NCBI RefSeq assembly: GCF_005222785.1 | Contig: NZ_STGH01000002.1 | Coordinates: 248,001-312,000 of the forward strand | From: Rhodobacter sp. SY28-1 | Lineage (GTDB): Bacteria; Pseudomonadota; Alphaproteobacteria; Rhodobacterales; Rhodobacteraceae | DNA length: 64,000 nucleotides | Direction: 5' to 3' | Part shown: positions 34,400 to 43,880 of the stretch, piece by piece | Layout: each line of letters begins with the position of its first letter | Numbering within the stretch: position 1 is the stretch's first letter | Notes under the pieces: model-generated | What the model was told of the DNA's origin: nothing | What the model saw: only the letters and a program-made list of their open reading frames with translations | Database searches by the model: none | Program-made: the position numbers and the translations under genes

Positions 34400-36010
34400 A
34401 TGACCAACACCGTCATCGAAGCCCGCAAGATCGGCGTCACCTTCAAGGTCGACGGCGGCACCATCGAGGCCGTGAAGGACGTCTCCTTCACGCTTGCCAA
34501 GGGCCAGACCATCGCCCTTGTCGGAGAGTCGGGCAGCGGCAAATCCGTCACCGCCCGCGCGATCATGCGGCTTCTGTCCAAGCGCGCCACCGTCAGCCCG
34601 CAGACCGAAATCCTCTATGCTGGGCGCAACATGGCGCAGCTTTCCCCAAGGGAAATGCGGGGCCTGCGTGGCAACCGGCTGTCGATGATCTTTCAGGAAC
34701 CGATGTCCTCGCTGAACCCGGTCTACACCATCGGCAACCAGATCGCCGAGGTGCTGCGTATCCACAACCGGATGTCGAAGGCCGAGGCAAAGGCCAAGGC
34801 GCTGGCGCTCCTGAAAGACGTGCAGATCCCCGAACCCGAGGCCCGGCTGAACCAGTATCCCCACCAGCTCTCCGGCGGCCAGCGCCAGCGGGTGATGATC
34901 GCGATGGCCTTGGCCAACAACCCCGACGTGCTAATCGCTGATGAGCCGACGACGGCACTTGATGTGACGGTGCAGGCGGAAATCCTGAACCTCATCAAAG
35001 CGTTGAAGGAAAGGACCGGCCTTGCCGTGATCCTCATCACCCACGACCTGACCGTCGTCCGCCAGTTCGCCGACCACGTCTATGTCATGCAGCACGGCGA
35101 GGTGCGCGAGGAAGGGCCAACCGAAACTGTCTTCACCGCGCCGAAGCACCCCTATACCAAACGCCTCCTCGGCTCCGAACCCAAGGGCCGCGCCGACCCC
35201 GCGCAGGTGGGGACGGAAACCGTGCTGGAAGGCCGCAACATCCGCGTGACCTACAACCTGCGCAAGGGCGGAGCCTTCCGTGGCACCTGGTCCAAGCTGC
35301 AGGCCGTCGACGGGCTGACCCTGTCCCTGAAGCGCGGCGAGACGCTAGGCCTTGTGGGCGAGTCAGGCTCGGGCAAGACCACTTTCGGCCAGGCGCTCCT
35401 CCGCCTCAACAACCTCACCGAAGGCGAGGTGGATTTCCTCGGCCACCGCATCGACGGGCTGGACCGCAAGGGCATGAACCCCTACCGCCAGCGGATGCAG
35501 ATCGTCTTTCAGGATCCGTTCTCCAGCCTGAACCCCCGGATGTCGGTGCGCCAGCTGATCGAGGAAGGCCTGATCGTCAACCGCCTTGGCCGCACCCGCG
35601 CCGACCGCGAAATCCGCGTCAAACAGGCCCTCCGCGATGCCGGTCTGCCCGACACCATCCTCTCCCGCTTCCCGCACGAATTCTCCGGTGGCCAGCGCCA
35701 GCGCCTTGCCATCGCCCGCGCCATCGCGCTGGAACCCGAGTTCATCCTCTTGGACGAACCCACGTCTGCCTTAGACCTCTCCGTTCAGGCGCAAATCATC
35801 GAACTCTTGCGCGGCTTGCAGCGCGAAAAGGGCCTGAGCTATCTCTTCATCAGCCACGACCTGAAGGTCGTCCGCGCGCTCTGTCACCGCGTCATCGTCA
35901 TGCAGAACGGGCGGATCGTCGAACAGGGTCCTGTCGACGCCGTCCTGGAACGCCCCGAAACCGACTACACCCGCCGCCTTGTCAAAGCGGCCTTCGAAAT
36001 CGCAGCCTAG
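34400..36010 (+). CDS. Fused DppD-DppF type ABC transporter ATPase
   Basis: The 536-residue protein is two ATPase domains in one chain. The first has GESGSGKSVTAR, signature LSGGQRQRV and LIADEPTTALD; the second has GESGSGKTTFGQ, signature FSGGQRQRL and LLDEPTSALD. Both switch histidines are present (ITHDL and ISHDL). It energises the two permeases upstream. The ATG at 34400 is preferred to an upstream TTG. Its stop is TAG, showing that TAG terminates normally in this genome. Confidence 0.95.
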   Translation: MTNTVIEARKIGVTFKVDGGTIEAVKDVSFTLAKGQTIALVGESGSGKSVTARAIMRLLSKRATVSPQTEILYAGRNMAQLSPREMRGLRGNRLSMIFQEPMSSLNPVYTIGNQIAEVLRIHNRMSKAEAKAKALALLKDVQIPEPEARLNQYPHQLSGGQRQRVMIAMALANNPDVLIADEPTTALDVTVQAEILNLIKALKERTGLAVILITHDLTVVRQFADHVYVMQHGEVREEGPTETVFTAPKHPYTKRLLGSEPKGRADPAQVGTETVLEGRNIRVTYNLRKGGAFRGTWSKLQAVDGLTLSLKRGETLGLVGESGSGKTTFGQALLRLNNLTEGEVDFLGHRIDGLDRKGMNPYRQRMQIVFQDPFSSLNPRMSVRQLIEEGLIVNRLGRTRADREIRVKQALRDAGLPDTILSRFPHEFSGGQRQRLAIARAIALEPEFILLDEPTSALDLSVQAQIIELLRGLQREKGLSYLFISHDLKVVRALCHRVIVMQNGRIVEQGPVDAVLERPETDYTRRLVKAAFEIAA

Positions 36011-36019
36011 AGGAACATC

Positions 36020-37387
36020 ATGCCTACCCCCGTCATCACTTTCATCGGCGCCGGATCGACCGTGTTCACCAAGAACATCGCCGGCGACATCCTGTCCCGC
36101 CCGGCACTTGCCGCAGCCGAAATCCGGCTGATGGACATCAACCCCGAGCGGCTGGCCGAATCCGAAATCATCGTCGGCAAAATGGCGCAGACCCTGGGCG
36201 GCAAGGCCAGCGTCAAGACCTACACCGACCAGAAGCGCGCCCTGACCGGCGCGGATTTCGTCGTCGTCTGCTTCCAGATCGGCGGCTATGACCCCTGCAC
36301 GATCACCGACTTCGAGGTCCCCAAGGCCTTCGGCCTCCGCCAGACCATCGCCGACACCCTCGGCATCGGCGGCATCATGCGCGGTCTGCGCACTGTACCG
36401 CACCTCTGGTCGATCTGCGACGACCTGCTGCAGGTCGCGCCGAACGCCATCATGCTGCAATACGTCAACCCGATGGCGATCAACACCTGGGCCATCGCGG
36501 CGAAATACCCGACGATCCGCCAAGTCGGCCTTTGCCATTCGGTCCAAGGAACGGCCTGGGAACTGGCCCGCGACCTCGACCTGCCCGTCGAGGAGATCCG
36601 CTACCGCGCAGGCGGCATCAACCACATGGCCTTCTACCTGACCTTCGAACACCGGCAGGCGGACGGGACCTACAAGAATCTCTACCCCGACCTCCTGAAA
36701 GGCTACCACGAGGGCCGCTTCCCCAAGCCCTCCCACTGGAACCCGCGCTGCCCGAACAAGGTCCGCTACGAAATGCTGACCCGGCTGGGCTACTTCGTCA
36801 CCGAAAGCAGCGAACACTTCGCGGAATACACCCCCTGGTTCATCAAGCGCGACCGCCCGGACCTGATCGAGAAATTCGGCATCCCCTTGGACGAATACCC
36901 CAAGCGCTGCGTCGAACAGATCGCCCGCTGGAAGCGCGAGGCCGAGGCGCTGAAGTCCGCCAACACCGTCGAGGTGAAGGAAAGCCACGAATACGCGTCG
37001 CAGATCGTGAACTCGGTCGTGACGGGTGAGCCTTCAGTGATCTACGGCAACATCGGCAACCGCGGCTACATCCCGCAACTGCCCGATGGCTGCGCCGTCG
37101 AGGTGCCGGTTCTGGTCGACGCAAGCGGCCTGCAGCCCACCATCGTCCACGACATCCCGCCGCAGCTGATCGCGCTGATGCGCACTAACATCAACGTGCA
37201 GGACCTGACGGTGCAGGCGCTCCTGACCGAAAACCCGGACCACATCTACCACGCCGCCATGCTGGACCCGCATACGGGGGCCGAGCTTGACCTCGACCAG
37301 ATCTGGGCGATGACCCATGACCTTCTGGCCGCGCACGGCGACTGGCTGCCGGAATGGGCGCGGGTTCCCGTGCGCAAGGCGGGCTAA
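36020..37387 (+). CDS. melA: GH4 alpha-galactosidase (MelA type)
   Basis: The 455-residue enzyme belongs to NAD- and Mn-dependent glycoside hydrolase family 4. The dinucleotide site is FIGAGSTVFTKNI at the N-terminus. The metal-binding motifs are LCHSVQG near residue 170 and GGINHMAF near 200. The CHSV signature is the one associated with alpha-galactosidases in this family. It lies ten bases after the transporter ATPase, so imported galactosides are cleaved in the cytoplasm. The halogenase-like gene follows four bases after the stop. Confidence 0.88.
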   Translation: MPTPVITFIGAGSTVFTKNIAGDILSRPALAAAEIRLMDINPERLAESEIIVGKMAQTLGGKASVKTYTDQKRALTGADFVVVCFQIGGYDPCTITDFEVPKAFGLRQTIADTLGIGGIMRGLRTVPHLWSICDDLLQVAPNAIMLQYVNPMAINTWAIAAKYPTIRQVGLCHSVQGTAWELARDLDLPVEEIRYRAGGINHMAFYLTFEHRQADGTYKNLYPDLLKGYHEGRFPKPSHWNPRCPNKVRYEMLTRLGYFVTESSEHFAEYTPWFIKRDRPDLIEKFGIPLDEYPKRCVEQIARWKREAEALKSANTVEVKESHEYASQIVNSVVTGEPSVIYGNIGNRGYIPQLPDGCAVEVPVLVDASGLQPTIVHDIPPQLIALMRTNINVQDLTVQALLTENPDHIYHAAMLDPHTGAELDLDQIWAMTHDLLAAHGDWLPEWARVPVRKAG

Positions 37388-37391
37388 GGCG

Positions 37392-38897
37392 ATGTGGCCC
37401 CGGCGCATCTGTGTGGTGGGGGGCGGAACTGCAGGCTGGCTTGCCGCGATGATGCTGGGTGACTCGGCGCGTCGCGGCGGCCATGCTTGCGAGGTCACGG
37501 TTATCGAGAGCTCGAAGATCGGGACCATCGGCGTCGGCGAAGGCACCACCGCCGTCTTCCGCCAGATGCTCCAGCACTTCGGCCTTGATGAGGCCGAATT
37601 CCTCGCCGCCACCGGGGCCACGATCAAATTCGGCATCCGCCACCGCGACTGGCGGCGGGTGGGCCACTCCTACGACGGCCCCATCGACGACCCGCACCGG
37701 GTGGCCGGGTTCGACGTAAACGCGCTGGACGTCTACCAGGTGGCGCAGGGCGAAAGCGTGGGCCAGACGCACCTTTTCCAGCACCTCCTGAACGCCAACC
37801 GCAGCCCCTTTGCGATGGTTCAAGGCCGCCGCGTCCCCGTCGGCCCCTATCACCATGCCTACCACTTCGATCAGGCGCTGGCGGGCAAGTGGTTGCGATC
37901 AAAGGCAAAAGCCATCACCACCATCGACGATCAGGTCCAATCCGTCGAGTGCCACCCGGAGACCGGCGACATCACCGCCCTGCAGCTTGAAGGCGGCACA
38001 AGGGTCGAGGCCGACCTCTACATCGACTGCACCGGCTTCCGCCGCGCGCTGATCGGCCCGATGGGGGGCGAGTGGGTCAGCTACCGGGGGACCCTGCCGG
38101 TGAACCGGGCGATCCCCTTCTGGCTGGACATCCCGGACGGCGAAGAGATCGAACCCTGCACGCTGGCGTGGGCGCAAGGGTCCGGCTGGATGTGGAAGAT
38201 CCCGACCCAGGGCCGCTACGGCTGCGGCTATGTCTTCTCCGACGCCCACGTCACCCCGGACCAAGCGAAGGCGGAAATCGAAGCCACCCTCGGCCACCCC
38301 ATCGAGGTCCGCAACGACATCAAGATCGACGCCGGACGCCTTGACCAGCAGTGGTCCCACAACTGCATCGCCCTCGGCCTCTCCTCCAGTTTCCTTGAAC
38401 CGCTGGAGGCGACCTCGATCCACGGCACGGTGGTGCAGTTGATGCTCCTGTCCTCGGTCCTGCCCAACCCCGACGACCGCGCTCGCGCCGCCTTCAACGC
38501 CGCCGCCGCGCGTCAGGTGGACGACTTCCGCGACTTCATCCGCCTGCACTATGTCTCCGAACGCCGCGATACGCCGTTCTGGCAGGACGTCGCGGGGTCG
38601 CTCCCCGACCGACTGGCTGACCGCCTCGCCCTCTGGCAGACCAAGGTCCCGGGGCCGGAGGACTTCCAGCCCTTCCCGATGTCCCTGCCCCACACCGACC
38701 ACCACCTGCATGTCCCGGTGCTGGACGGGTTGGGCCTTCTGAACCCCAAGGCCGCGAAGGGCTGGCTGGCGGCTCGTCCAGAACTTCGCGCAAGAGCCCG
38801 GCAGTCAGCCCAATCACTGACCCGCGAGTATCGCATGGCGGCCAGCAAAGCCCTACCCCACCGCGCCTTCCTGCGAGGCTTGCACGAACCCGCCTGA
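37392..38897 (+). CDS. Flavin-dependent tryptophan halogenase-like protein
   Basis: The 501-residue protein has the FAD fold motif VVGGGTAGWLAAMML, the halogenase WxWxIP motif in SGWMWKIPTQGR near residue 260, and a candidate catalytic Lys in ATGATIKFGIRHRDW near residue 78. Enzymes of this family oxidise chloride or bromide through FADH2 and need a separate flavin reductase, not seen here. Coupling to a GH4 gene in a sugar-uptake operon suggests a glycoside or glycoside-derived substrate rather than free tryptophan (inference). The long upstream extension to 37317 overlaps melA and is rejected. Confidence 0.85.
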   Translation: MWPRRICVVGGGTAGWLAAMMLGDSARRGGHACEVTVIESSKIGTIGVGEGTTAVFRQMLQHFGLDEAEFLAATGATIKFGIRHRDWRRVGHSYDGPIDDPHRVAGFDVNALDVYQVAQGESVGQTHLFQHLLNANRSPFAMVQGRRVPVGPYHHAYHFDQALAGKWLRSKAKAITTIDDQVQSVECHPETGDITALQLEGGTRVEADLYIDCTGFRRALIGPMGGEWVSYRGTLPVNRAIPFWLDIPDGEEIEPCTLAWAQGSGWMWKIPTQGRYGCGYVFSDAHVTPDQAKAEIEATLGHPIEVRNDIKIDAGRLDQQWSHNCIALGLSSSFLEPLEATSIHGTVVQLMLLSSVLPNPDDRARAAFNAAAARQVDDFRDFIRLHYVSERRDTPFWQDVAGSLPDRLADRLALWQTKVPGPEDFQPFPMSLPHTDHHLHVPVLDGLGLLNPKAAKGWLAARPELRARARQSAQSLTREYRMAASKALPHRAFLRGLHEPA

Positions 38898-38902
38898 CCC
38901 GC

Positions 38903-38957
38903 TCGTCGTGCACTTCGTTTCTCCTCGCTGACCGACGAGAAGCCGAAGGCGCACGAG
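38903..38957. terminator. Imperfect hairpin between convergent genes
   Basis: CTCGTCGTGC and TTCTCCTCG pair with CGACGAGAA and GCACGAGGAG in a long imperfect stem between the halogenase-like gene and the AraC gene. It probably stops transcription from both sides. The CTCGTCG motif recurs at 43808-43874 and in the repeat at 60407-60564. Confidence 0.55.
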
Positions 38958-38967
38958 GAGGCGTCAG

Positions 38968-39828
38968 TCACAAAGCCTCATCCCGCATCGCCCGGAACTC
39001 CATCGGCGACAGGCCCCGATGGCGACGAAACGCCTTGGCGAGGTAGTTCCCATCCGCAAATCCCGTCGCCCGGGCAATGTCGCCGATCTTCATCTCCGAC
39101 GCGGTGAGCAGCCGCTCCACCCGATCCATCCGGCTTGCAAAGACAAGATCGGACGGCGGCACCCCGACCTCCTCGGCAAAGCGCCGCACGAAATGCGCCC
39201 GACTGAGGCCCGCGACCTGCGCCAGCGTATCGACCCGCAGATCGCCGCCAAGGTTTGCCTCGATATGAGACAAAACCCGCGCCATCTCGGGCGCCAAAGC
39301 CACGGGCGGCTTCGCCCCAGCAAAGGCCGCATCGTGGAGCACGGCCAGTGCCTCATACCCCAGGACCGAAGCCTGAGCGGGCGTCAGCGCGCGGGTCAGC
39401 AGCCCATGACACGCTCCCGCCAGCCGCATTTCCCCTTCGGCCCCCGGCTGCAACACTGGCCCCGCCACGGCCAAGACCTCGCGCGCCAGACGCAAGGCCT
39501 CGCGGCCCGACAGGATGAACCAGAAGTATTCCCAATGCCCCCCACGCTCCAGCCAATAGCGGTGCGCGTGCGGCATCGTCACCAGCATGGTTTGACCCGC
39601 CCCCAGCCGATAGCGCGCTCCGCCGAAGTCCAGCCGCCCTTCGCCCAGGATGGTATGCTGGATCACCAGGAACGGCTCGCTCCCCCGTTTCATCCCGTCC
39701 CAGCTATACAGCTCATTCCGGCGCTGCTCATAGCCCACCGCCTCGGCCAGGACCCCCAGCGACGGCACCGCCCCCCGAGGGGAAAGGACGCGGATGTCGT
39801 GGCCGTGGGATAGAAGCGCGGACAGCAT
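38968..39828 (-). CDS. AraC-family regulator next to the second GH4 gene
   Basis: The 286-residue protein has an N-terminal cupin part with MPHAHRYWLERGGHWEYFW and a C-terminal double helix-turn-helix (LAQVAGLSRAHFVRRFAEE and IARATGFADGNYLAKAF). It is divergent from the second GH4 gene with 83 bases between them and probably activates it in response to a sugar. Its sensing domain differs from that of the other AraC protein, suggesting a different inducer. Confidence 0.88.
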   Translation of the reverse strand: MLSALLSHGHDIRVLSPRGAVPSLGVLAEAVGYEQRRNELYSWDGMKRGSEPFLVIQHTILGEGRLDFGGARYRLGAGQTMLVTMPHAHRYWLERGGHWEYFWFILSGREALRLAREVLAVAGPVLQPGAEGEMRLAGACHGLLTRALTPAQASVLGYEALAVLHDAAFAGAKPPVALAPEMARVLSHIEANLGGDLRVDTLAQVAGLSRAHFVRRFAEEVGVPPSDLVFASRMDRVERLLTASEMKIGDIARATGFADGNYLAKAFRRHRGLSPMEFRAMRDEAL

Positions 39829-39911
39829 GAAATTACCCTAATTGGCACAAGATTTCTCTACACGCCCGACTTGGTGAAGCCTAGCCTTTTCCCCAAAGGG
39901 AGGGCTCAACC

Positions 39912-41270
39912 ATGCCGTTCAAACTCTGCATCATCGGCGCGGGCAGCGTCGGTTTCACCCGCAAGCTCTGCTCGGACATCCTGTCGGTGCCCGAGTTCGA
40001 GGGAATCGAGATCGCGCTGACCGACATCAGTCAGCAGAACCTCGACATGATCGCCCAGATCCTGCGCAAGATGATCGAGGTCTCGGGCCTCAAGACGAAA
40101 GTCACCGCCACCACCGACCGCCGCAAGGCTCTTGAGGGCGCGAAATACGTGATGAACACGGTGCGGATCGGAGGTGTCGAAGCCTTCGCCACCGACATCT
40201 CGATCCCGCTGAAATACGGCGTCGACCAATGCGTCGGCGACACGATCTGCGCGGGCGGCATCCTTTACGGTCAGCGCGGCATCGCCGCGATGCTTGACTT
40301 CTGCAAGGACATCCGTGAGGTCTGCCCGTCCGACCACCTCCTCCTCAACTACGCGAACCCGATGGCGATGATGACCTGGGCTGCGATCGACCACGGCGGG
40401 GTCAACACCGTCGGCCTCTGCCACGGCGTCCAGAACGGCCACCGCCAGATCGCCGCCGCCCTTGGCGTGCCGATGGGCGAGGTCGACATCATCTGCTCGG
40501 GCATCAACCACCAGACCTGGTACCTCGACATCCGCCACAAGGGCCGGAAGATCGAGAAGGACGAACTCATCGCCGCCTTCGAGGCGCATCCCGTTTTCAG
40601 CCGCCAGGAAAAGGTGCGGATCGACGTTCTTAAACGCTTCGGCTTCTACTCGACCGAATCCAACGGCCACCTCTCGGAATACCTGCCCTGGTACCGGAAA
40701 CGCCGCGAGGACATCCCGAACTGGATCAGCACCGACGACTGGATCCACGGCGAAACCGGCGGCTATCTGCGCCACACGCGCGAGACGCGGAACTGGTTCG
40801 AGACCGAATATCCGACGATGCTGAAAGACGCCGAAAAGCCCCTGTCGCAGTGGAAGCGCACCGACGAACACGCCTCCCACATCATCGAGGCGCTGGAGAC
40901 GGGGCGCCCCTACCGCGGACATTTCAACGTGAAGAACCGCGGTGTGATCACCAACCTGCCCGACGACTGCATCATCGAAAGCCCCGGCTGGGTGGACCGC
41001 TTTGGCATCAACATGGTGGAAGGCGTCACCCTCCCGCTCGCTTGCGCCGCGACCTGCCAGGCTTCGGTCAACGTGCAGCGGATGTCCGTGCAGGCGGCCA
41101 TAACCGGCGACGTGGATCTTCTGAAACTCGCCGTCCTGCACGACCCGCTGGTCGGCGCGGTCTGCACGCCCGCCGAGGTCTGGTCGATGGTCGACGAGAT
41201 GCTGGAGGCGCAGGCCCAATGGCTGCCGCAGTATCCGGCCCCCGCCAGCCGCGCCCGGGCGGCGTCCTGA
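39912..41270 (+). CDS. GH4 glycosidase, probable alpha-glucuronidase type
   Basis: The 452-residue enzyme has the NAD site IIGAGSVGFTRKLC and the metal motifs LCHGVQN near residue 175 and SGINHQTWY near 200. The CHGx signature is linked in family 4 to alpha-glucuronidases, unlike the CHSV of the other copy. TESNGHLSEYLPWYRKR is typical of the MelA branch, so an alpha-galactosidase with different preference remains possible. AAGGGAGG precedes the ATG. Confidence 0.8.
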   Translation: MPFKLCIIGAGSVGFTRKLCSDILSVPEFEGIEIALTDISQQNLDMIAQILRKMIEVSGLKTKVTATTDRRKALEGAKYVMNTVRIGGVEAFATDISIPLKYGVDQCVGDTICAGGILYGQRGIAAMLDFCKDIREVCPSDHLLLNYANPMAMMTWAAIDHGGVNTVGLCHGVQNGHRQIAAALGVPMGEVDIICSGINHQTWYLDIRHKGRKIEKDELIAAFEAHPVFSRQEKVRIDVLKRFGFYSTESNGHLSEYLPWYRKRREDIPNWISTDDWIHGETGGYLRHTRETRNWFETEYPTMLKDAEKPLSQWKRTDEHASHIIEALETGRPYRGHFNVKNRGVITNLPDDCIIESPGWVDRFGINMVEGVTLPLACAATCQASVNVQRMSVQAAITGDVDLLKLAVLHDPLVGAVCTPAEVWSMVDEMLEAQAQWLPQYPAPASRARAAS

Positions 41271-41294
41271 TCTCGGCCGCCGGGGCCTACGGGA

Positions 41295-42779
41295 TCAGCC
41301 GTAAGCCCCGGCCCACCGGCTGATCAGCTGCCCCTGCAGCCGCCGCGCCCGCTTGGTCCAGGCACTGGCCCCTTCGGCATCCTCACGCAGGGCAACCGGC
41401 ACGGCATCGCGCCGTTCGGGATCGCCCGAGAAGATGGCGAACACCAGCTCCCGCCCCGGCGCGGGCGGCAACACATGACCGGCCAGGCCCGAGACGAAGT
41501 TCAGCGTCCCCGACTTGGCCAGAACCTTCACCGGGTGGCCCTTGATCTCTTTCCCGGCGTCGTCCTTCATGCCCACATCGCGCAGGATCGCCCGAAGCCC
41601 GCGCCCGCCGGCCTCGGCGCGCTGCAGGACCGTCGCCATCCCCCGCGCGGTCACCCGCGACTGCCCGCCGAGGCCGGAATGGTCATGCAGGTCCAGCCGC
41701 ACCCCGAAGGCCGCCGCCACCCAGTCCGACATGGCCCGCCCCGAAGCCTCAAGCGTCGTCAGCCGCGAGGCCGTCAGCCCGCAACATTCCGCCGTCAGGT
41801 TGGTCGAGAACCTCAGCATGTCGCGCAGGACTTCGGTCAGGGGTTCGCTTTCCACCCGGCCCAGCTCCGTGCCCGAGGGCACAGCGCCGACCCGTTCGCC
41901 CGGCTCCAGCCGGATTCCCTGCGCACGGGCCAACGTGCGGAACACCTCGGCCACATAGGCGCCCGGGTCGCGGACCGGCAACCAGCGGCTGCCCCCCTTG
42001 CCCAGCGCGGCCGAGGCAACGGTCCATTCCTCGACCCGTCCCGGCGCGTAGGTGAACAAGGGCGCCTCGCGCTGCGCCACATCGACCCGCACCATGCTGA
42101 CCGCGGGCAGGAAACGTTCGCCCCGCGCGTCAACCGAAGTGCGCCAGCTGCCATCGACCTTCTTCCACTCGAAATAGGCGCGGTTGAAGTTCAGGTTCAG
42201 CCCCGACACGGCAGCGTTGTAGCCGACATGGTCGGGCTGGTCCCCGGCAATGCCGCGCAGGACGGGCAGCGCGCCGTCCCAATACAGGAACCGGCCCGTC
42301 GCGCCCTTCAACCCGGCCTGCGCCAGCCGCCCCACCAGATCGCCCAACTGGTCGGTCTGCAGCGTCGGATCGCCCCCGCCCGCGAGCACCAGATCGCCCT
42401 GCACCATCCCGCCCTGCACCGGCCCCGTCGCCAGAACCCGGGTCGCATAGCGGTAGCCCGGCCCAAGCCGGTCCAGCGCGTAAAGCGAGGTCACCGCCTT
42501 CGCCACGCTCGCAGGGGGCAGCATCAGGTCCGGCTCGCGGCTTTCCAGGACCTCGCCGGTCTTCGCGTCCATCAGCACGAAACCGACCGCCCCGCCCAGC
42601 TTGGCCTGCGCAATCAGCGCCTCGGCATCGACGGGACCGCGCGACGCAACCGGGGCAGGTGCGGCCGCCTTGCCGCCGCGCGCCACCGGACGGGGAGAGC
42701 TGTCCATCGCCTCGCCCAGCGCAGAACTGGCAACCCCGGCCAGAAGCCCGGCCAGCATCATCCGCCGCGAAATCACCAT
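41295..42779 (-). CDS. dacB: D-alanyl-D-alanine carboxypeptidase/endopeptidase (PBP4)
   Basis: The 494-residue protein has a signal sequence (SRRMMLAGLLAGVASSALG) and the three penicillin-binding motifs: SVAK near residue 90, STN in RFSTNLTAEC and KSG in LAKSGTLNFVSG. PBP4 trims peptidoglycan peptides in the periplasm. The insertion between the first two motifs has the usual DacB size. It is convergent with the second GH4 gene and divergent from the MarR-GNAT gene. Confidence 0.92.
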   Translation of the reverse strand: MVISRRMMLAGLLAGVASSALGEAMDSSPRPVARGGKAAAPAPVASRGPVDAEALIAQAKLGGAVGFVLMDAKTGEVLESREPDLMLPPASVAKAVTSLYALDRLGPGYRYATRVLATGPVQGGMVQGDLVLAGGGDPTLQTDQLGDLVGRLAQAGLKGATGRFLYWDGALPVLRGIAGDQPDHVGYNAAVSGLNLNFNRAYFEWKKVDGSWRTSVDARGERFLPAVSMVRVDVAQREAPLFTYAPGRVEEWTVASAALGKGGSRWLPVRDPGAYVAEVFRTLARAQGIRLEPGERVGAVPSGTELGRVESEPLTEVLRDMLRFSTNLTAECCGLTASRLTTLEASGRAMSDWVAAAFGVRLDLHDHSGLGGQSRVTARGMATVLQRAEAGGRGLRAILRDVGMKDDAGKEIKGHPVKVLAKSGTLNFVSGLAGHVLPPAPGRELVFAIFSGDPERRDAVPVALREDAEGASAWTKRARRLQGQLISRWAGAYG

Positions 42780-42884
42780 GCCACCTCCACGCCCACACCA
42801 GCGTCACCCCGTCATAACCGCAACCCCGCCGATTCCGCCAGCCTGCGTTGCCGTCCCGCATTCGCGCTTGCGTGAGCCATATAT

Positions 42885-42898
42885 CTGACTATAGTCAG
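42885..42898. promoter_or_regulatory. Perfect palindrome, probable MarR-type operator
   Basis: CTGACTATAGTCAG is a perfect 14-base palindrome 28 bases before the MarR-GNAT start; a second half-site, CTGACT, lies at 42908. A/T-rich flanks suggest it overlaps the promoter. Autoregulation by the MarR domain is inferred. Confidence 0.6.
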
Positions 42899-42926
42899 GA
42901 AAAACACCTGACTGGGGTCCGCCATC

Positions 42927-43802
42927 ATGCTTGACGCCGTCGCCCGCCTCCGCCGCTTCAACCGTGCCGTTACCCGCGAAGCGGGGGCGCTCGACACCTC
43001 GTTCCTCGGTCGCGGGCGACCCCTCGGCGCGGTTCGCGTGCTGGTCATGGTGCGACCCGAGGGGACCGATGTCGCGCTGATCCGGGATCGGCTGGGGCTG
43101 GACTCGGGCTTGATGAGCCGCTTCCTGCGCAGCCTGGAACGCGAAGGCCTGATCGAAACCGCGACCGACCCCGCCGACCGACGCCGCCGGATCGCGCGCC
43201 TGACCCCGGCGGGCGAGGCAGAGGTTGCAGCCTATGATGCCATCGGCCATGCCCGGGCGGCACGACTGATCGCCCGGGCCGGGACTCGGGCCAACGAACT
43301 CGTAGCCGCAATGGACTTGATCGCCACACTTCTCAACCGCGACCAGTTGGAGATCCGCCCTGCCGATCCCGACAGCCTGGAGGTCACGGCCTGCTGGCAG
43401 GCCTATTTCGACGAGCTTGTCGCCCGCGTCCCCGCCGCCAGGCCCGACATGTTTGCGCTGCCCGACCCCGGCGCAGCCAGCTACCGCGCACCCCGTGGCG
43501 CCTGCCTCGTCGCCTGGTCCGACGATCTGCCGGTGGCCTGCGTCGCGCTCCGCCCGCTCGACGGCCCGACAGCCGAGGTGAAACGCCTCTGGGTCGATGC
43601 CTCCGCCCGCGGCCAGGGCCTTGCCCGCCGCATGATGTCAGCGATCGAGAACGAGGCGCGCCAGCTTGGCTACCAGTGGCTCAGGCTCGACACGAATTCC
43701 GCCCTGTCCGAGGCGATTGCGCTCTACCGTGCGACAGGCTGGACCGACATCGCGCCCTACACCGGGGCACCGGCCGATGTCTGGATGGAAAAGCCGCTCT
43801 GA
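42927..43802 (+). CDS. MarR-GNAT fusion protein
   Basis: The 291-residue protein joins a MarR winged helix (residues 1-140, with LGLDSGLMSRFLRSLEREGLI) to a GNAT acetyltransferase (residues 145-291). The latter has the acetyl-CoA loop VDASARGQGLARRMM and LDTNSALSEAIALYRATGW. Such fusions are common and may acetylate a toxic small molecule whose presence they sense. Substrate unknown. Confidence 0.88.
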   Translation: MLDAVARLRRFNRAVTREAGALDTSFLGRGRPLGAVRVLVMVRPEGTDVALIRDRLGLDSGLMSRFLRSLEREGLIETATDPADRRRRIARLTPAGEAEVAAYDAIGHARAARLIARAGTRANELVAAMDLIATLLNRDQLEIRPADPDSLEVTACWQAYFDELVARVPAARPDMFALPDPGAASYRAPRGACLVAWSDDLPVACVALRPLDGPTAEVKRLWVDASARGQGLARRMMSAIENEARQLGYQWLRLDTNSALSEAIALYRATGWTDIAPYTGAPADVWMEKPL

Positions 43803-43807
43803 CCGAC

Positions 43808-43874
43808 GCCTCCTCGTTCGACTGCGTCTCCTCGTCAGAGCGCCGCCGCGACGAGTGACCAAGTCGTCGAGGAG
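43808..43874. terminator. Imperfect hairpin between convergent genes
   Basis: GCCTCCTCG and GTCTCCTCGTC pair with GCGACGAG and CGTCGAGGAGC across a short loop between the MarR-GNAT gene and nadD, which converge. A bidirectional terminator is likely. Confidence 0.55.
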
Positions 43875-43880
43875 CTTTCC

